A DNA stretch of 64,000 nt from Pseudarthrobacter sp. NS4 (GCF_024758005.1 NZ_CP103288.1:2170001-2234000); one strand, 5' to 3'. Shown: positions 16,188-25,456, counted from the stretch's first letter. Program-made: numbers and translations. Notes: a model not told the origin generated them from the sequence alone.

Positions 16188-16735
16188 ATGATCGAGGCAC
16201 ACGAGCTCACCAAGCGCTACCGCGACAAGACCGCCGTGCACACCCTCAGCTTCACCATCGCGTCCGGCACCGTGACCGGGTTCCTCGGCCCGAGCGGTGC
16301 CGGCAAGTCCACGACGATGCGCTTGATCATGGGACTGGACCGGCCGACGTCGGGCACCGCCACGGTCAACGGCAAACCCCTACGGGCAGCACCGTTCCCC
16401 GTTGCGGGAGGTCGGGGCCCTGCTCGACGCCAAGGCCGTGCACCCCGGCCGCAGCGCCCGCTCGCACCTGCGCACGATGGCCGCCACCTACAACATCAAG
16501 ACCTCCCGCGTCAGCGAGGTCATCGGGATGACCGGCCTGGCCGGGGCCGCGACCAAGCGCGTCGGCCGGTTCTCCCTCGGCATGAGCCAACGCCTGGGCA
16601 TCGCCGCCGACCGCCGACCACCTCCTCGTGATCGGCAGCGGTCACATCATCGCCGCCGGCTCGGTCCAATACGTCATCGACTCCGTCGCCAGCGGCGCTG
16701 TGCGGGTGCGCTCTCCGCGCGCCGGCGAGCACTGT
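16188..16735 (+). pseudogene. ABC transporter ATP-binding protein, frameshift and internal deletion
   Basis: The N-terminus is clear: MIEAHELTKRYRDKTAV and Walker A GPSGAGKSTT. Near 16395 one extra base shifts the frame; removing it restores APFPLREVGALLDAKAVHPG. The second piece ends with the signature FSLGMSQRLGIAA. It then jumps directly to DHLLVIGSGHIIAAGS in a third frame, so roughly 60-70 codons carrying Walker B, the D-loop and the H-loop are gone. The C-terminal end is also cut. The SD (AGGAAGG) and ATG survive. This cannot make a working ATPase; the deletion shows decay and not merely a base-calling error. Confidence 0.88.
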
Positions 16736-16820
16736 GGTTTTGGTGCTTACCCGCTCCAAAGATCACGCGGAGGCCGCGGAGGGGGAGTAGCTGCTCAGAG
16801 GTGCGGCCTGACGACCAGGA

Positions 16821-17099
16821 TCACAAGGTGGGGTTCGTTTGGGGCCGGGCTGTGACGTTCAGGAGGTACACGTACTCGCCGTCAGTTCCTTCAGAGTCAC
16901 AGACAGTTGTCCTGCCGATGTCGCTCGATCGCCGCTGGCACATCTGGCTCGTCTTCATCTCAAAACCAACCTCGGAGACAACAGCTGGGACCTCTGCAGC
17001 GGTGAGCTCCTTGCCGGTGTTCCATCGCCGGTGGAAACTGGGGCACGGGTTCGTGCTTACGCACAGGAACCGTTCCGGCCGGACGACGTCGTCCTCCAC
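16821..17099 (-). CDS. Hypothetical protein
   Basis: Frame of 92 codons from a GTG at 17099, not recognised. The C-terminal half looks protein-like (EVPAVVSEVGFEMKTSQM, EYVYLLNVTARPQT), with four cysteines. No good ribosome binding site is seen. It occupies the otherwise empty 16.74-17.18 kb stretch. Could be a chance frame. Confidence 0.33.
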   Translation of the reverse strand: MEDDVVRPERFLCVSTNPCPSFHRRWNTGKELTAAEVPAVVSEVGFEMKTSQMCQRRSSDIGRTTVCDSEGTDGEYVYLLNVTARPQTNPTL

Positions 17100-17182
17100 C
17101 TGCCAGCCCCGGGGTACCCCATTCCGAAGGACACGCCCGCAGGCTCCACAAGACCGTCAGTGCCCGGGAGCACCATGGTCCT

Positions 17183-17467
17183 ATGACGGCTCCAACTGTT
17201 GAGGCAGCCATTCATGAACTGATGGATCTGGCCTGGAACGTTGTTTATGACCTGCTCGAGGAGCGCGGCCTGCTCGGCGACGGGCTGGACGTTGAGGAGT
17301 ACACGGGGATTCATTCCTGGGTGGAACACATGACCCGGTACACGGTGGTCCACTCCCGGACGATTGCGGTCCTGTTCGTGGACACCCGGCCCGTGGACGC
17401 CATCGTCTTCCACCACGATTTCCTGGGCGCCGACGATCCGAAGAGCTTCTTCAGCGCCTTGGAGTAG
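17183..17467 (+). CDS. Hypothetical small protein
   Basis: Product of 94 residues, not recognised. It is acidic and has mixed helix/strand character: a helical N-terminal half (EAAIHELMDLAWNVVYDLLEERG) and a strand-rich C-terminal half (YTVVHSRTIAVLFVDTRPVDAIVFHHDF). Codon use is that of a real gene. It converges on the potassium-channel gene with only five bases between the stop codons. Confidence 0.6.
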   Translation: MTAPTVEAAIHELMDLAWNVVYDLLEERGLLGDGLDVEEYTGIHSWVEHMTRYTVVHSRTIAVLFVDTRPVDAIVFHHDFLGADDPKSFFSALE

Positions 17468-17472
17468 AAGGC

Positions 17473-18231
17473 TCAAGGGGCAAGGCTGTCCCGGGCCTCC
17501 AGCGCTGGACCGGAGGCGGGCAGGCCACGTTCTTCCAACAGTGCCGTCAGCCGCTCAACCTTTGCTGTCAACTGCCGGAGCTCCTCGCGGACGGGGGATT
17601 CGGCGGCCTCCATCTCCGTTACGGCTTCCCCGGCCACTGACTCCACCATCCAGGACGCAACCGAGGCGGTAACGACACCGAGGACTGCGATCCCGCCGAT
17701 CATCAGCCCGACGGCTACACAGCGGCCCAGCACGGTCACCGGGTAGTAGTCCCCGTACCCGACCGTGGTGATCGTTGCGATCGCCCACCAGATCGCGTCC
17801 CCGATGTTTGTGACGTTGGCACCGGGATCGTCAGCCTCGACGTCCAGGATCGCCAGAGCCCCGGCATAAACCAGGAGTACCGCGGAGCCAAGAACATAGG
17901 TCAGGATACGGCCGCGCAAGGCGTTGCCGCCGATACCGTGCATGACCCGCAAAAGGGTGACAAGCCGCAGCAGCCGCAGTGGCCGGAGCGCGGGGAGGGC
18001 CACGATGGCAAGTTCGTGCAGGTTGCGCAGGAACCACCGTCCCCGTTGCGGAGCCAGCCATAAGTTCACCGCGTAGTCGGCGGCGAAGACAACCCAAGTG
18101 CCCCAGACCAGAACTTCAACCACCGGGGCCTCGGTATTGCCGATCACCTGCACGGAGTAAGCGCCGAGGAAGATGATGGACGCGGCCAGCAATGGCCATT
18201 CGGAACGCTTGCGCCAGGTTGCCTGAGTCAT
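17473..18231 (-). CDS. Voltage-gated-type potassium channel
   Basis: Product of 252 residues. Helices S1-S3 lie at about 12-30, 38-58 and 72-85; an S4-like segment carries regularly spaced arginines (RPLRLLRLVTLLRVM, about 83-97); S5 lies at 110-130. The pore helix and selectivity filter are WWAIATITTVGYGD (filter TVGYGD, 156-161), then S6 at about 168-195. A C-terminal coiled coil (about 215-243, AKVERLTALLEERG) probably holds the tetramer together. Exports or equilibrates K+ across the membrane. Confidence 0.9.
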   Translation of the reverse strand: MTQATWRKRSEWPLLAASIIFLGAYSVQVIGNTEAPVVEVLVWGTWVVFAADYAVNLWLAPQRGRWFLRNLHELAIVALPALRPLRLLRLVTLLRVMHGIGGNALRGRILTYVLGSAVLLVYAGALAILDVEADDPGANVTNIGDAIWWAIATITTVGYGDYYPVTVLGRCVAVGLMIGGIAVLGVVTASVASWMVESVAGEAVTEMEAAESPVREELRQLTAKVERLTALLEERGLPASGPALEARDSLAP

Positions 18232-18237
18232 GGGTGC

Positions 18238-18243
18238 AGTTTA
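18238..18243 (-). promoter_or_regulatory. -10 element of the K+ channel gene
   Basis: Minus-strand TAAACT, six bases (GCACCC), then ATG at 18231. No Shine-Dalgarno. Confidence 0.55.
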
Positions 18244-18927
18244 TGCGGGCCATTGTTGCCAAGAGCAAAAAGCGGGGCCGAGGTCTTGCTTCCCGGTCTT
18301 AATCCGGATTGGTACACCTGGACGACTGCCCATCGTTGAGTCCCGGGTGAGCATTGCGGCGGGGGAGGCCTCGCGCCCAGAAGGCGATTACCAGTCCGGA
18401 GGTGGCTGCGCCGACGTGCAGCCAGGACGAGCTCCATGACCCTACCGGGGTGGGAGCATTATGGCCACCACGACGGCTGCCAGGGCAAGAAGTCCGTTCG
18501 GCGAATCCGGCCTCATTGGGGGGCCTCCAAAAGCCCAGGGCGCAATGTTCGGTCAAAGAATCCGACTGACCCCCGCACTGACCGTGACCTACTATCTGAA
18601 TGGGATGATCCAGCCCGGGAATGGTGGAACCATGAGCGCAACGACGAGAAGAACTTCCGAACTATAACTCTCCGGGCAGCCCGGGCTGCCATTGGGTTTG
18701 TCCAGGCTGCGGTCACACCAACTCGGCGCTTTCCTTCGACTCCATCTTTTGAGTCATCCGGCTCTTGGATGCCGGGGCAATCCATCTGACGTATACGTCA
18801 CTGAGCCGTTCTGACGTTTGCGTTTTTCGATACAAGCCATGCGATTTATTATGCGTCGCACCCCCTTGCGGGTGTCACACCTATATCAAGACGTGCTTGG
18901 AAACGCCCCTCGCGTGGTTGGAGACAC
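18244..18927. other. Gene-free stretch with a perfect palindrome
   Basis: No credible coding frame was found on either strand. A minus-strand reading near 18300-18450 (HVGAATSGLVIAFWARGLP) looks faintly like a membrane-protein remnant. TGACGTATACGTCA at 18787-18800 is a perfect 14-bp palindrome with no gene directly downstream. Confidence 0.4.
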
Positions 18928-18956
18928 AAAAAAACCCCGGTTTCCCGGGGTTTTTC
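18928..18956. terminator. Terminator downstream of tRNA-Leu
   Basis: A 10-bp stem (AAAACCCCGG / CCGGGGTTTT) with a four-base loop and A/T runs on both sides; it can act in both directions. On the minus strand it ends the tRNA-Leu transcript four bases after the mature 3' end. Confidence 0.8.
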
Positions 18957-18959
18957 TTG

Positions 18960-19042
18960 TGCGCGGAGGGGGACTTGAACCCCCACCCCCTTTCGAGGAC
19001 TAGCACCTCAAGCTAGCGCGTCTGCCATTCCGCCACCCGCGC
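18960..19042 (-). tRNA. tRNA-Leu (anticodon GAG)
   Basis: Class II tRNA of 83 bases. The acceptor stem GCGCGGG pairs with the 3' CCGCGC, discriminator A. The anticodon stem CTAGC/GCTAG encloses the loop TTGAGGT, giving anticodon GAG (reads CUC/CUU). A long variable arm (TCCTCGAAAGGGG) and the T arm with GTTCAAGTC are present. CCA is not encoded. Confidence 0.93.
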
Positions 19043-19213
19043 AGGTGGTGATTCGGAAACCGTTTCCGCTTTTCAGCGTTTCGCATTTCTCCGAAGCAGC
19101 GAGAAAAACTCTAACACGACTTTTCCCGAAACATCGAATCGGGCCAAGTGGGTAGGCTGAAGGCAGCACATCAGCGCTGCACCAGCCAGTCATTTCCCAG
19201 TGAGGAGCTTTCC

Positions 19214-20518
19214 ATGCCTGACGTCCTGCCCGAGGATGAAGTTGTCCGGATCTGCCAGGAACTCATCCGGATAGACACCTCCAACTTCGGTGACGGGTCG
19301 GGCCCGGGTGAGCGTGCGGCAGCAGAATATGCCGCCGGCCTCATTGAGGAGGTCGGCATGGAGGCCGAGATCTTTGAGTCTGCTCCCGGCCGGGCAAACG
19401 TGGTCACCCGCATGGCAGGCGAGGACCCGTCCGCCAGTGCTCTGGTGGTGCACGGCCACCTCGATGTCGTGCCGGCACTGCGGGACCAGTGGTCCGTGGA
19501 CCCGTTCGGCGCTGAACTGAAGGACGGGCTCATCTGGGGCCGCGGCGCCGTCGACATGAAGGACATGGACGCCATGATCCTGGCGGTCCTAAGGAGTTTC
19601 GCCCGCACGGGGAGGAAGCCCAAGCGGGACATCATCTTCGCCTTCTTCGCCGACGAGGAAGCCGGCGGCGTCTACGGAGCGCGCTACGCGGTGGACAAGC
19701 GCCCGGAGCTGTTCGAAGGTGCGACTGAAGCCATCTCGGAGGTGGGAGGCTTCTCGGCGACCATCGGCGGGCAGCGCACCTACCTGCTCCAAACCGCGGA
19801 AAAGGGCATCTCCTGGCTCCGGCTGGTGGCCCACGGGCGGGCAGGGCACGGGTCCCAGATCAGTACCGACAACGCCGTCACACGCCTTGCCGCAGCAGTC
19901 ACCCGCATCGGCGAATACAAGTGGCCCATCGAACTGACGCCCACCACCAGGCAGTTCCTGGACGGGGTGACCGAACTCACGGGAGTGGAGTTCGACGCCG
20001 ACAATCCAGACATCCTGTTAAGCCAACTGGGGACGGTGGCACGTTTTGTGGGCGCCACACTGCAAAACACCACCAACCCGACCTTGCTCAAGGGCGGATA
20101 CAAGCACAACGTCATCCCTGAATCCGCAGAAGCCCTGATCGATTGCCGCACACTGCCCGGCCAGCAGGACCAGGTCCTGGAGATCGTCCGCGAACTGGCG
20201 GGTACCGGGGTGGACGTGAGCTACGTGCACAACGACGTTTCGCTTGAGGTCCCTTTCGCCGGCAACCTGGTGGACTCCATGATTGACGCCCTCCACTCCG
20301 AGGACCCCGGCGCCAAGGTGTTGCCCTACACGCTTTCGGGCGGCACGGACAACAAATCGCTGAGCAGGCTCGGCATCACCGGTTACGGTTTCGCGCCGCT
20401 GATGCTGCCGGACGAGCTGGACTTCACCGGCATGTTCCACGGCGTGGATGAGCGCGTGCCCGCAGACTCCCTCAAGTTCGGCGCAAAGGTACTCAACACC
20501 CTCCTCACCAACTACTGA
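19214..20518 (+). CDS. M20-family metallopeptidase
   Basis: Product of 434 residues from ATG 19214, preceded by GAGGAG. The M20/ArgE/DapE metal-binding motifs occur in order: VVHGHLDVVPA (first His/Asp), WGRGAVDMKD (bridging Asp) and FADEEAGG (general-base Glu pair), with a late GVDERVP block and a terminal metal His in MFHGVDE. The dimerisation domain lies at about 195-310. These enzymes cleave dipeptides or N-acyl amino acids in the cytoplasm; specificity is not readable. It lies nine bases upstream of the acyl-CoA dehydrogenase gene, so the two are probably cotranscribed. Confidence 0.92.
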   Translation: MPDVLPEDEVVRICQELIRIDTSNFGDGSGPGERAAAEYAAGLIEEVGMEAEIFESAPGRANVVTRMAGEDPSASALVVHGHLDVVPALRDQWSVDPFGAELKDGLIWGRGAVDMKDMDAMILAVLRSFARTGRKPKRDIIFAFFADEEAGGVYGARYAVDKRPELFEGATEAISEVGGFSATIGGQRTYLLQTAEKGISWLRLVAHGRAGHGSQISTDNAVTRLAAAVTRIGEYKWPIELTPTTRQFLDGVTELTGVEFDADNPDILLSQLGTVARFVGATLQNTTNPTLLKGGYKHNVIPESAEALIDCRTLPGQQDQVLEIVRELAGTGVDVSYVHNDVSLEVPFAGNLVDSMIDALHSEDPGAKVLPYTLSGGTDNKSLSRLGITGYGFAPLMLPDELDFTGMFHGVDERVPADSLKFGAKVLNTLLTNY

Positions 20519-20527
20519 GCCGGCCCT

Positions 20528-21688
20528 ATGACCCCAGATGAAATCCTGCCCGACGCCCTCCTGGAAAAGATTCGCGCCCGCGCCGCAGGCTACGACAGCA
20601 ACAACACTTTTTTCCATGAGGACCTTCAGGATCTCGTCGACGTCGGTTACCTGAAGCTGTTTGTCCCGGCGTCCGACGGCGGCATGGGCTTTGGCCTCGA
20701 AGCGGCGGCGCAGTGCCAGCGCAGGCTGGCAACCGCCGCTCCCGCCACAGCACTTGCCGTCAACATGCACCTGGTGTGGACCGGCGTCGCGCATGTCCTC
20801 GGAGCCCGGGGTGACCACTCCCTGGACTTCGTCCTTAAGGAAGCGGCCGGCGGCGAGATCTTCGCGTTCGGCAATTCGGAGGCCGGCAACGATGCAGTCC
20901 TGTTCGACTCCCGGACCACAGCCACGCCTTTGCCTGAGGGCGGGTACTCCTTCAGCGGAACCAAGATCTTCACGAGCCTCTCACCCGCGTGGACGAGGCT
21001 GGGAATCTTCGGCAAGGACCCCGCCGGCAGGGACGGCGAGGGCGAACTGGTCCATGGTTTCATCAGCCGCGAAACGTCCGGCTACCGGATTCTCGACGAC
21101 TGGGACACCCTTGGCATGCGGGCCAGCCAGTCCGGCACCACCGTCCTGGACGGCGCCAGGGTTCCGGCGGACAGGATTTTCCGCAAACTTCCCGTAGGGC
21201 CCAATGCAGACCCCCTCATGTTCGCCATCTTCGCCTGTTTCGAAACACTGCTCGCCGCCGTCTACACGGGTCTGGGGGAGCGTGCCCTCGATGTGGGCGT
21301 GGAGACCGTCAAGCGACGCGCCTCGTTCAAGAACGGCGGACGCAGCTACGCGCAGGACCCGGACATCCGGTGGAAGGTTGCGGAGGCTGCCATGGCCATG
21401 GACAACCTTTATCCGCAGCTGAGGGCCGTGGCCACTGACGTGGACGCCCTGGCGGACCATGGACCGCAGTGGTTCGCCAAGCTGGTGGGGCTTAAGGTGA
21501 ACGCCACAGAAACCGCGCGCCGCGTTGTTGACCTGGCCATCCGCGTCAGCGGGGGATCGAGCTACTTCCGGGGATCCGAACTGGAAAGGCTCTACCGGGA
21601 CGTCCTGGCCGGTATGTTCCACCCATCCGACGACGAGTCCGCGCACAACACGGTTGCCAACGCCTGGTTGGGCCCGCTGGAAGACTGA
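20528..21688 (+). CDS. Acyl-CoA dehydrogenase family protein
   Basis: Product of 386 residues with the three-domain acyl-CoA dehydrogenase fold: helical N-domain (1-115), beta middle domain with FAFGNSEAGND and YSFSGTKIFTSLSPA, and C-terminal helical domain (about 230-386) with RVSGGSSYFRGSELERLYRDVLAG. FAD enzyme that oxidises an acyl-CoA or related thioester. The usual catalytic Glu position is not certain from reading alone, and members of this subgroup include flavin-dependent monooxygenase-like proteins. Linked to the M20 peptidase gene. Confidence 0.87.
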   Translation: MTPDEILPDALLEKIRARAAGYDSNNTFFHEDLQDLVDVGYLKLFVPASDGGMGFGLEAAAQCQRRLATAAPATALAVNMHLVWTGVAHVLGARGDHSLDFVLKEAAGGEIFAFGNSEAGNDAVLFDSRTTATPLPEGGYSFSGTKIFTSLSPAWTRLGIFGKDPAGRDGEGELVHGFISRETSGYRILDDWDTLGMRASQSGTTVLDGARVPADRIFRKLPVGPNADPLMFAIFACFETLLAAVYTGLGERALDVGVETVKRRASFKNGGRSYAQDPDIRWKVAEAAMAMDNLYPQLRAVATDVDALADHGPQWFAKLVGLKVNATETARRVVDLAIRVSGGSSYFRGSELERLYRDVLAGMFHPSDDESAHNTVANAWLGPLED

Positions 21689-21748
21689 CTCCGGAGGGTC
21701 CTTCGGGGGCGGTCCTCTGTCCTGGGACTTGCAGACTGTCCTGGGACT

Positions 21749-21982
21749 TCAGACGGTCCGCTGGACCTGCATCACCCGGCGGCGGAGCCAAAAACGGCGT
21801 CCTCCGCCCACATACAGCTTGCTGCGCTCCAGCTCCCACTTGCCGTACTCGGAATGTTCCACCAGGCGGCGCAGTGCCTCATGCAGTGAATCGTCAGGGC
21901 TGACCGTCAGTACGAGGTACTCGTACTGCCTCAAATAGTCCCGTTCCCGCTGGACCGAGCTGATGAGAAATTGTTCCTTCAT
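21749..21982 (-). CDS. DUF5703 family protein
   Basis: Product of 77 residues starting at ATG 21982 behind GGAGAG; the longer open frame upstream overlaps the divergent gene and is rejected. It is basic and compact, with QYEYLVLTVSPDD, then EHSEYGKWELERSKLYVGG and a terminal WLRRRVMQV, the DUF5703 pattern found throughout actinobacteria. Function unknown. Confidence 0.82.
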   Translation of the reverse strand: MKEQFLISSVQRERDYLRQYEYLVLTVSPDDSLHEALRRLVEHSEYGKWELERSKLYVGGGRRFWLRRRVMQVQRTV

Positions 21983-22009
21983 TGCTCTCCATTTTCGTCC
22001 TTTTCCGGC

Positions 22010-22015
22010 TAACGT
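22010..22015 (+). promoter_or_regulatory. -10 element of the 88-aa gene
   Basis: TAACGT, six bases, then ATG at 22022. Confidence 0.5.
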
Positions 22016-22021
22016 GAAGTC

Positions 22022-22288
22022 ATGAGCATCGATCCGCGTGTCGCGCTTCAGTCCTTGACCACCGCTTTGGAAGAACACCTTATAGCAGCATCCAACCGCC
22101 GCGGAGATGGTGATCCCTCCGTGGAGGCGGCGTTTTTTGCAGTCGCAGACGCCTTTGAAGTTTACGAGGATGCACTCTATGAGGCCTATAACGAGGTTAC
22201 GCCGCTCCAGGTCTTTGACGACGAGGACGAAGAGGACGAGGAAAGCGACGTGGACGACGACGAGGACCTGGAAATTGTCCAGGAGTAG
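22022..22288 (+). CDS. Small acidic protein
   Basis: Product of 88 residues. The first 65 residues are helical (QSLTTALEEHLIAAS, AFFAVADAFEVYEDALYEAYNEV); the rest is an almost purely Asp/Glu tail. Conserved in the genus as a hypothetical protein. Function unknown. It is divergent from the DUF5703 gene and converges on the aldo/keto reductase gene. Confidence 0.7.
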   Translation: MSIDPRVALQSLTTALEEHLIAASNRRGDGDPSVEAAFFAVADAFEVYEDALYEAYNEVTPLQVFDDEDEEDEESDVDDDEDLEIVQE

Positions 22289-22298
22289 GACCGTAGAA

Positions 22299-23234
22299 CT
22301 ATTGGGGTGCTGAAACGTCCTCAAGTGCCCGGGCTATTTCCGGCGGCAGCGGCGTGAGCTGGGCGTCCAGCACTTCTTTAAGTTGTGCTGGCGTGCGGGG
22401 TCCCACGATGGCGGTGGCGACGCCCTGCTGCGACAGGAGCCAGCTGAGGGAAACATCCTGCGGCGTACGGCCCAGGCCCTTGGCCGCCATGCACACAGCC
22501 TCCACCGTCCGGGACGATTTCTCCTGCAGGTAAGGCTCCACGTACCCGGCATCGGCCGCTGACGCAGCCCTTGATCCCGACGGGATGCTGCCGCGGTACT
22601 TACCGGTGAGCACACCTCGGCCCAGCGGCGCCCAGGCCATGAGGCCGAGCCCGCCGTCCTCAACGGCAGGGATCAGTTCAGCTTCCGGTCTGCGCTGCAG
22701 GAACGAGTACTCGGCCTGGGCTGCAACCAGCGGGAATCCTGCGAGTGCTGCTGCTTTGGCTGTCTGCCAGCCGTTGAAGTTGGAGACTCCGGCGTAGCGC
22801 GCGCGGCCGGTGCGGACGGCGAATTCCAGTGCGGACAGGGTTTCCTCCAGCGGAACGTTTCCATCCCAGGCCTGGGCAAACCAGATGTCCACGTAGTCCG
22901 TGCCGAGCCGTGCGAGGCTGGCCTCAAGCCCGGACAGCATGGCGTTACGCGAGGTATCCACCCCGCGCCGGCCATCCGGCGTCGTCATTCCCGCTTTTGT
23001 GGAGATGGAAATCTCCGTCCGGGCAACCACGTCGCCCAGCATGGAACCGATCAGGGCCTCAGACCGCCCGTCGGCGTAGGACGCAGCAGTATCAACGTGC
23101 CGGCCGCCGGCGTTGAGGAAGGTGCGCAGTAGTTCAGCAGCGTCCTGCTCGTCAGTTTCGCCTGACCAGGACATGGTGCCGAGGGATAGGGCGGAAACCC
23201 GCAATCCACTGTTGCCGACGTAACGCTGCTGCAT
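22299..23234 (-). CDS. Aldo/keto reductase
   Basis: Product of 311 residues from ATG 23234; a longer open frame upstream overlaps the divergent uppP start and is rejected. The TIM-barrel family pattern is complete: ALSLGTMSWSG, GGRHVDTAASYADGRSE with catalytic Asp and Tyr, a catalytic Lys in ISTKAG, YVDIWFAQAWD at the His position (here Gln-Ala, so the fourth residue is altered), and the NADPH-binding tail SWLLSQQGVATAIVGPRTPAQL. Reduces aldehydes or ketones with NADPH. Confidence 0.9.
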   Translation of the reverse strand: MQQRYVGNSGLRVSALSLGTMSWSGETDEQDAAELLRTFLNAGGRHVDTAASYADGRSEALIGSMLGDVVARTEISISTKAGMTTPDGRRGVDTSRNAMLSGLEASLARLGTDYVDIWFAQAWDGNVPLEETLSALEFAVRTGRARYAGVSNFNGWQTAKAAALAGFPLVAAQAEYSFLQRRPEAELIPAVEDGGLGLMAWAPLGRGVLTGKYRGSIPSGSRAASAADAGYVEPYLQEKSSRTVEAVCMAAKGLGRTPQDVSLSWLLSQQGVATAIVGPRTPAQLKEVLDAQLTPLPPEIARALEDVSAPQ

Positions 23235-23241
23235 AGCAGCA

Positions 23242-23247
23242 AGCTTA
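23242..23247 (-). promoter_or_regulatory. -10 element of the aldo/keto reductase gene
   Basis: Minus-strand TAAGCT, seven bases, then ATG at 23234. Confidence 0.45.
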
Positions 23248-23274
23248 CGGGCAGAACCAGCACTGCCAATGCCG

Positions 23275-23280
23275 TAGGGT
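23275..23280 (+). promoter_or_regulatory. -10 element of uppP
   Basis: TAGGGT, six bases (CTTAGC), then GTG at 23287. No Shine-Dalgarno between them. Confidence 0.5.
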
Positions 23281-23286
23281 CTTAGC

Positions 23287-24120
23287 GTGAATTGGTTTGA
23301 GGCGGCCCTGCTGGGCCTTGTGCAGGGACTGACCGAATTTCTACCTATTTCATCAAGTGCGCATCTGCGGATCGTGGGGCAGTTCCTGCCCAATGCAGCG
23401 GATCCCGGCGCAGCTTTCACGGCCATCACCCAGTTGGGCACCGAGGCGGCCGTGGTGGTCTACTTCTGGCGGGACATCGTCCGGATTGTGAAGGCGTGGG
23501 CGGGGTCCCTCGCCGGAAAAGTAGCCAGGCACAACCCTGACGCCAGGATGGGCTGGCTTGTCATCCTGGGCAGCCTGCCCATCGTTGTCCTGGGCCTGCT
23601 GTTCCAGGACCAGATCGAATCCGTCCTGCGCAGCATGTGGATCGTCGCCACCATGCTGATCGTTTTCGGCCTGTTCCTTGCCGTGGCAGACGCAGTGGGG
23701 AAGCAGGAGCGGGACCTGAGCAGGCTGACCTACAAGCATGGAATCCTGTACGGCCTGGCCCAGGCGATGGCGCTTATCCCCGGCGTCTCAAGGTCCGGTG
23801 GAACCATCACCGCCGGCCTCCTGATGGGCTATACACGTGAAGCCGCGGCACGCTACTCTTTCCTGCTCGCCATCCCGGCAGTGTTCGGCAGTGGGCTCTT
23901 TCAGTTGTACAAAGTGGTTTCCAAGGACGGCGTTACCGGGCCCTACGGTTTGCCCGAAACGGCCCTTGCCACAGCTATCGCCTTCGTGGTGGGCTACGTC
24001 ATCATCGGCTGGTTCCTGAAGTTCGTGTCCACCCGCAGCTACCGCCTCTTTGTCTGGTACCGCATTTTGCTGGGCATGGCCCTGTACCTGCTTCTCGGTT
24101 TCGGTGTCATCAGCGCCTAG
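23287..24120 (+). CDS. uppP: Undecaprenyl-diphosphate phosphatase
   Basis: Product of 277 residues from GTG 23287. This integral membrane enzyme dephosphorylates undecaprenyl diphosphate to recycle the lipid carrier of cell-wall synthesis and gives bacitracin tolerance. The family motifs are intact: [14 protein letters not shown] near the N-terminus (active-site Glu and Ser) and [17 protein letters not shown] with the essential Arg in the middle. Seven to eight helices follow the standard pattern and length. It is followed 15 bases later by mshC. Confidence 0.96.
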   Translation: MNWFEAALLGLVQGLTEFLPISSSAHLRIVGQFLPNAADPGAAFTAITQLGTEAAVVVYFWRDIVRIVKAWAGSLAGKVARHNPDARMGWLVILGSLPIVVLGLLFQDQIESVLRSMWIVATMLIVFGLFLAVADAVGKQERDLSRLTYKHGILYGLAQAMALIPGVSRSGGTITAGLLMGYTREAAARYSFLLAIPAVFGSGLFQLYKVVSKDGVTGPYGLPETALATAIAFVVGYVIIGWFLKFVSTRSYRLFVWYRILLGMALYLLLGFGVISA

Positions 24121-24123
24121 CAC

Positions 24124-24129
24124 TAGGCT
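24124..24129 (+). promoter_or_regulatory. -10 element of mshC
   Basis: TAGGCT, six bases (TGGCTT), then GTG at 24136. mshC can thus be transcribed independently of uppP. Confidence 0.5.
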
Positions 24130-24135
24130 TGGCTT

Positions 24136-25413
24136 GTGAAATCCTGGACTTCCCTCCCCGTTCCTGCCCTGCCCGGAAGCATGCCTGCCATCCGGTTGTT
24201 CGACACAGCAGCAGGCCGCGAGGTGCTGCTGGAGTCCGAAGCGCGGCCCTCCATGTACGTCTGCGGCATCACCCCGTACGACGCCACGCACATGGGCCAT
24301 GCCGCCAGCTATGTGGCGTTTGACCTGCTGAACAGGGCATGGCGGGACGCCGGCCATGACGTCTCCTATGTCCAGAACGTGACGGACGTGGATGACCCGC
24401 TCCTGGAACGCGCCACCGCCACGGGGGTGGACTGGCAAGACCTTGCCGCGGGCCAGATTGAGCTCTTCCAGACGGACATGGAGGCGCTGAATGTCCTGTC
24501 CCCGGACCACTACGTCGGTGCCGTCGAATCCATCGGCCTGATCGTTCCCGAGGTGGAGCGCCTTGTCAGCCTCGGGCTCGCATACAGGGTGCAGGGCACC
24601 AACGGCGAGCCGGACGGGGACGTTTATTACGACGTCGAAGCGGCAGGCAAGCAGTCCGTCTCACCGGAAGCCTGGACTCTGGGCAGCATTTCCGGGCTGG
24701 CGGAAAGCGAGATGCTGGAGCTTTTCGCCGAACGCGGCGGTGATCCCGGCCGGGCCGGAAAGCGCCAGGCCCTGGACCCCCTGCTTTGGCGGGTGGAGCG
24801 GGAAGGCGAGCCGAGCTGGCCCGGCGGAAGCCTGGGCGCCGGCAGGCCCGGCTGGCACATCGAATGTACGGTCATCGCGCAGAAGTACCTGCCATCACCC
24901 TTCACCGTCCAGGGTGGCGGCTCCGACCTAATTTTCCCGCACCACGAGATGGGCGCGGGGCACGCCTATTCGCTCGCCGGCGTGCCGCTTGCCAAGCACT
25001 ACGCGCACGCGGGCATGGTGGGACTCGACGGCGAAAAGATGAGCAAGTCCAAGGGCAACCTGGTACTCGTCTCCAAACTGCGGGCAGCGGGGGAGGACCC
25101 CGCCGCTGTCCGGCTGGCCATCCTGGCCCACCACTACCGCTCCGACTGGTCCTGGACGGAAGAAGGTTTCGCGGCCGCCAAGTCGGACGTGACGGCGTGG
25201 CGCCGTGCCCTTGACCACGCCCCCGAAGGCTCTGCCCAGCCGCTTGTGGCGGAAATGCGGGCAGCCCTTGCTGCCGACCTTGACGCCCCCGCGGCGGTAG
25301 CGGCTGTCTCCCGATGGGCACGGCAGGCCAACGAGGACGGCGCTGCCGCCAGCCCCTCGGACCAGGCCCTGGTGAAGGACGCGGTGGACGCCCTCCTGGG
25401 CATCATTCTCTGA
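24136..25413 (+). CDS. mshC: L-cysteine:1D-myo-inositol 2-amino-2-deoxy-alpha-D-glucopyranoside ligase
   Basis: Product of 425 residues from GTG. MshC joins cysteine to GlcN-Ins with ATP in mycothiol biosynthesis. It is a class I CysRS homologue: [16 protein letters not shown] carries the zinc Cys43 and the HIGH-like THMGH (51-55); WHIECTVIA and [11 protein letters not shown] supply further zinc and substrate ligands; KMSKSKGN is the KMSKS loop. The bona fide CysRS C-terminal anticodon domain is shortened, as expected for MshC. Length is normal. Its presence fixes the organism as a mycothiol-using actinobacterium. Confidence 0.95.
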   Translation: MKSWTSLPVPALPGSMPAIRLFDTAAGREVLLESEARPSMYVCGITPYDATHMGHAASYVAFDLLNRAWRDAGHDVSYVQNVTDVDDPLLERATATGVDWQDLAAGQIELFQTDMEALNVLSPDHYVGAVESIGLIVPEVERLVSLGLAYRVQGTNGEPDGDVYYDVEAAGKQSVSPEAWTLGSISGLAESEMLELFAERGGDPGRAGKRQALDPLLWRVEREGEPSWPGGSLGAGRPGWHIECTVIAQKYLPSPFTVQGGGSDLIFPHHEMGAGHAYSLAGVPLAKHYAHAGMVGLDGEKMSKSKGNLVLVSKLRAAGEDPAAVRLAILAHHYRSDWSWTEEGFAAAKSDVTAWRRALDHAPEGSAQPLVAEMRAALAADLDAPAAVAAVSRWARQANEDGAAASPSDQALVKDAVDALLGIIL

Positions 25414-25456
25414 CCCTTCCGTTCCCTGCATTACCGCCGGACACGGACAGAACCGG

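Noticed and set aside
21749-22324. 191-residue version of the DUF5703 protein
   Set aside because: The extra N-terminus overlaps a divergent gene and ignores the SD before the ATG at 21982.
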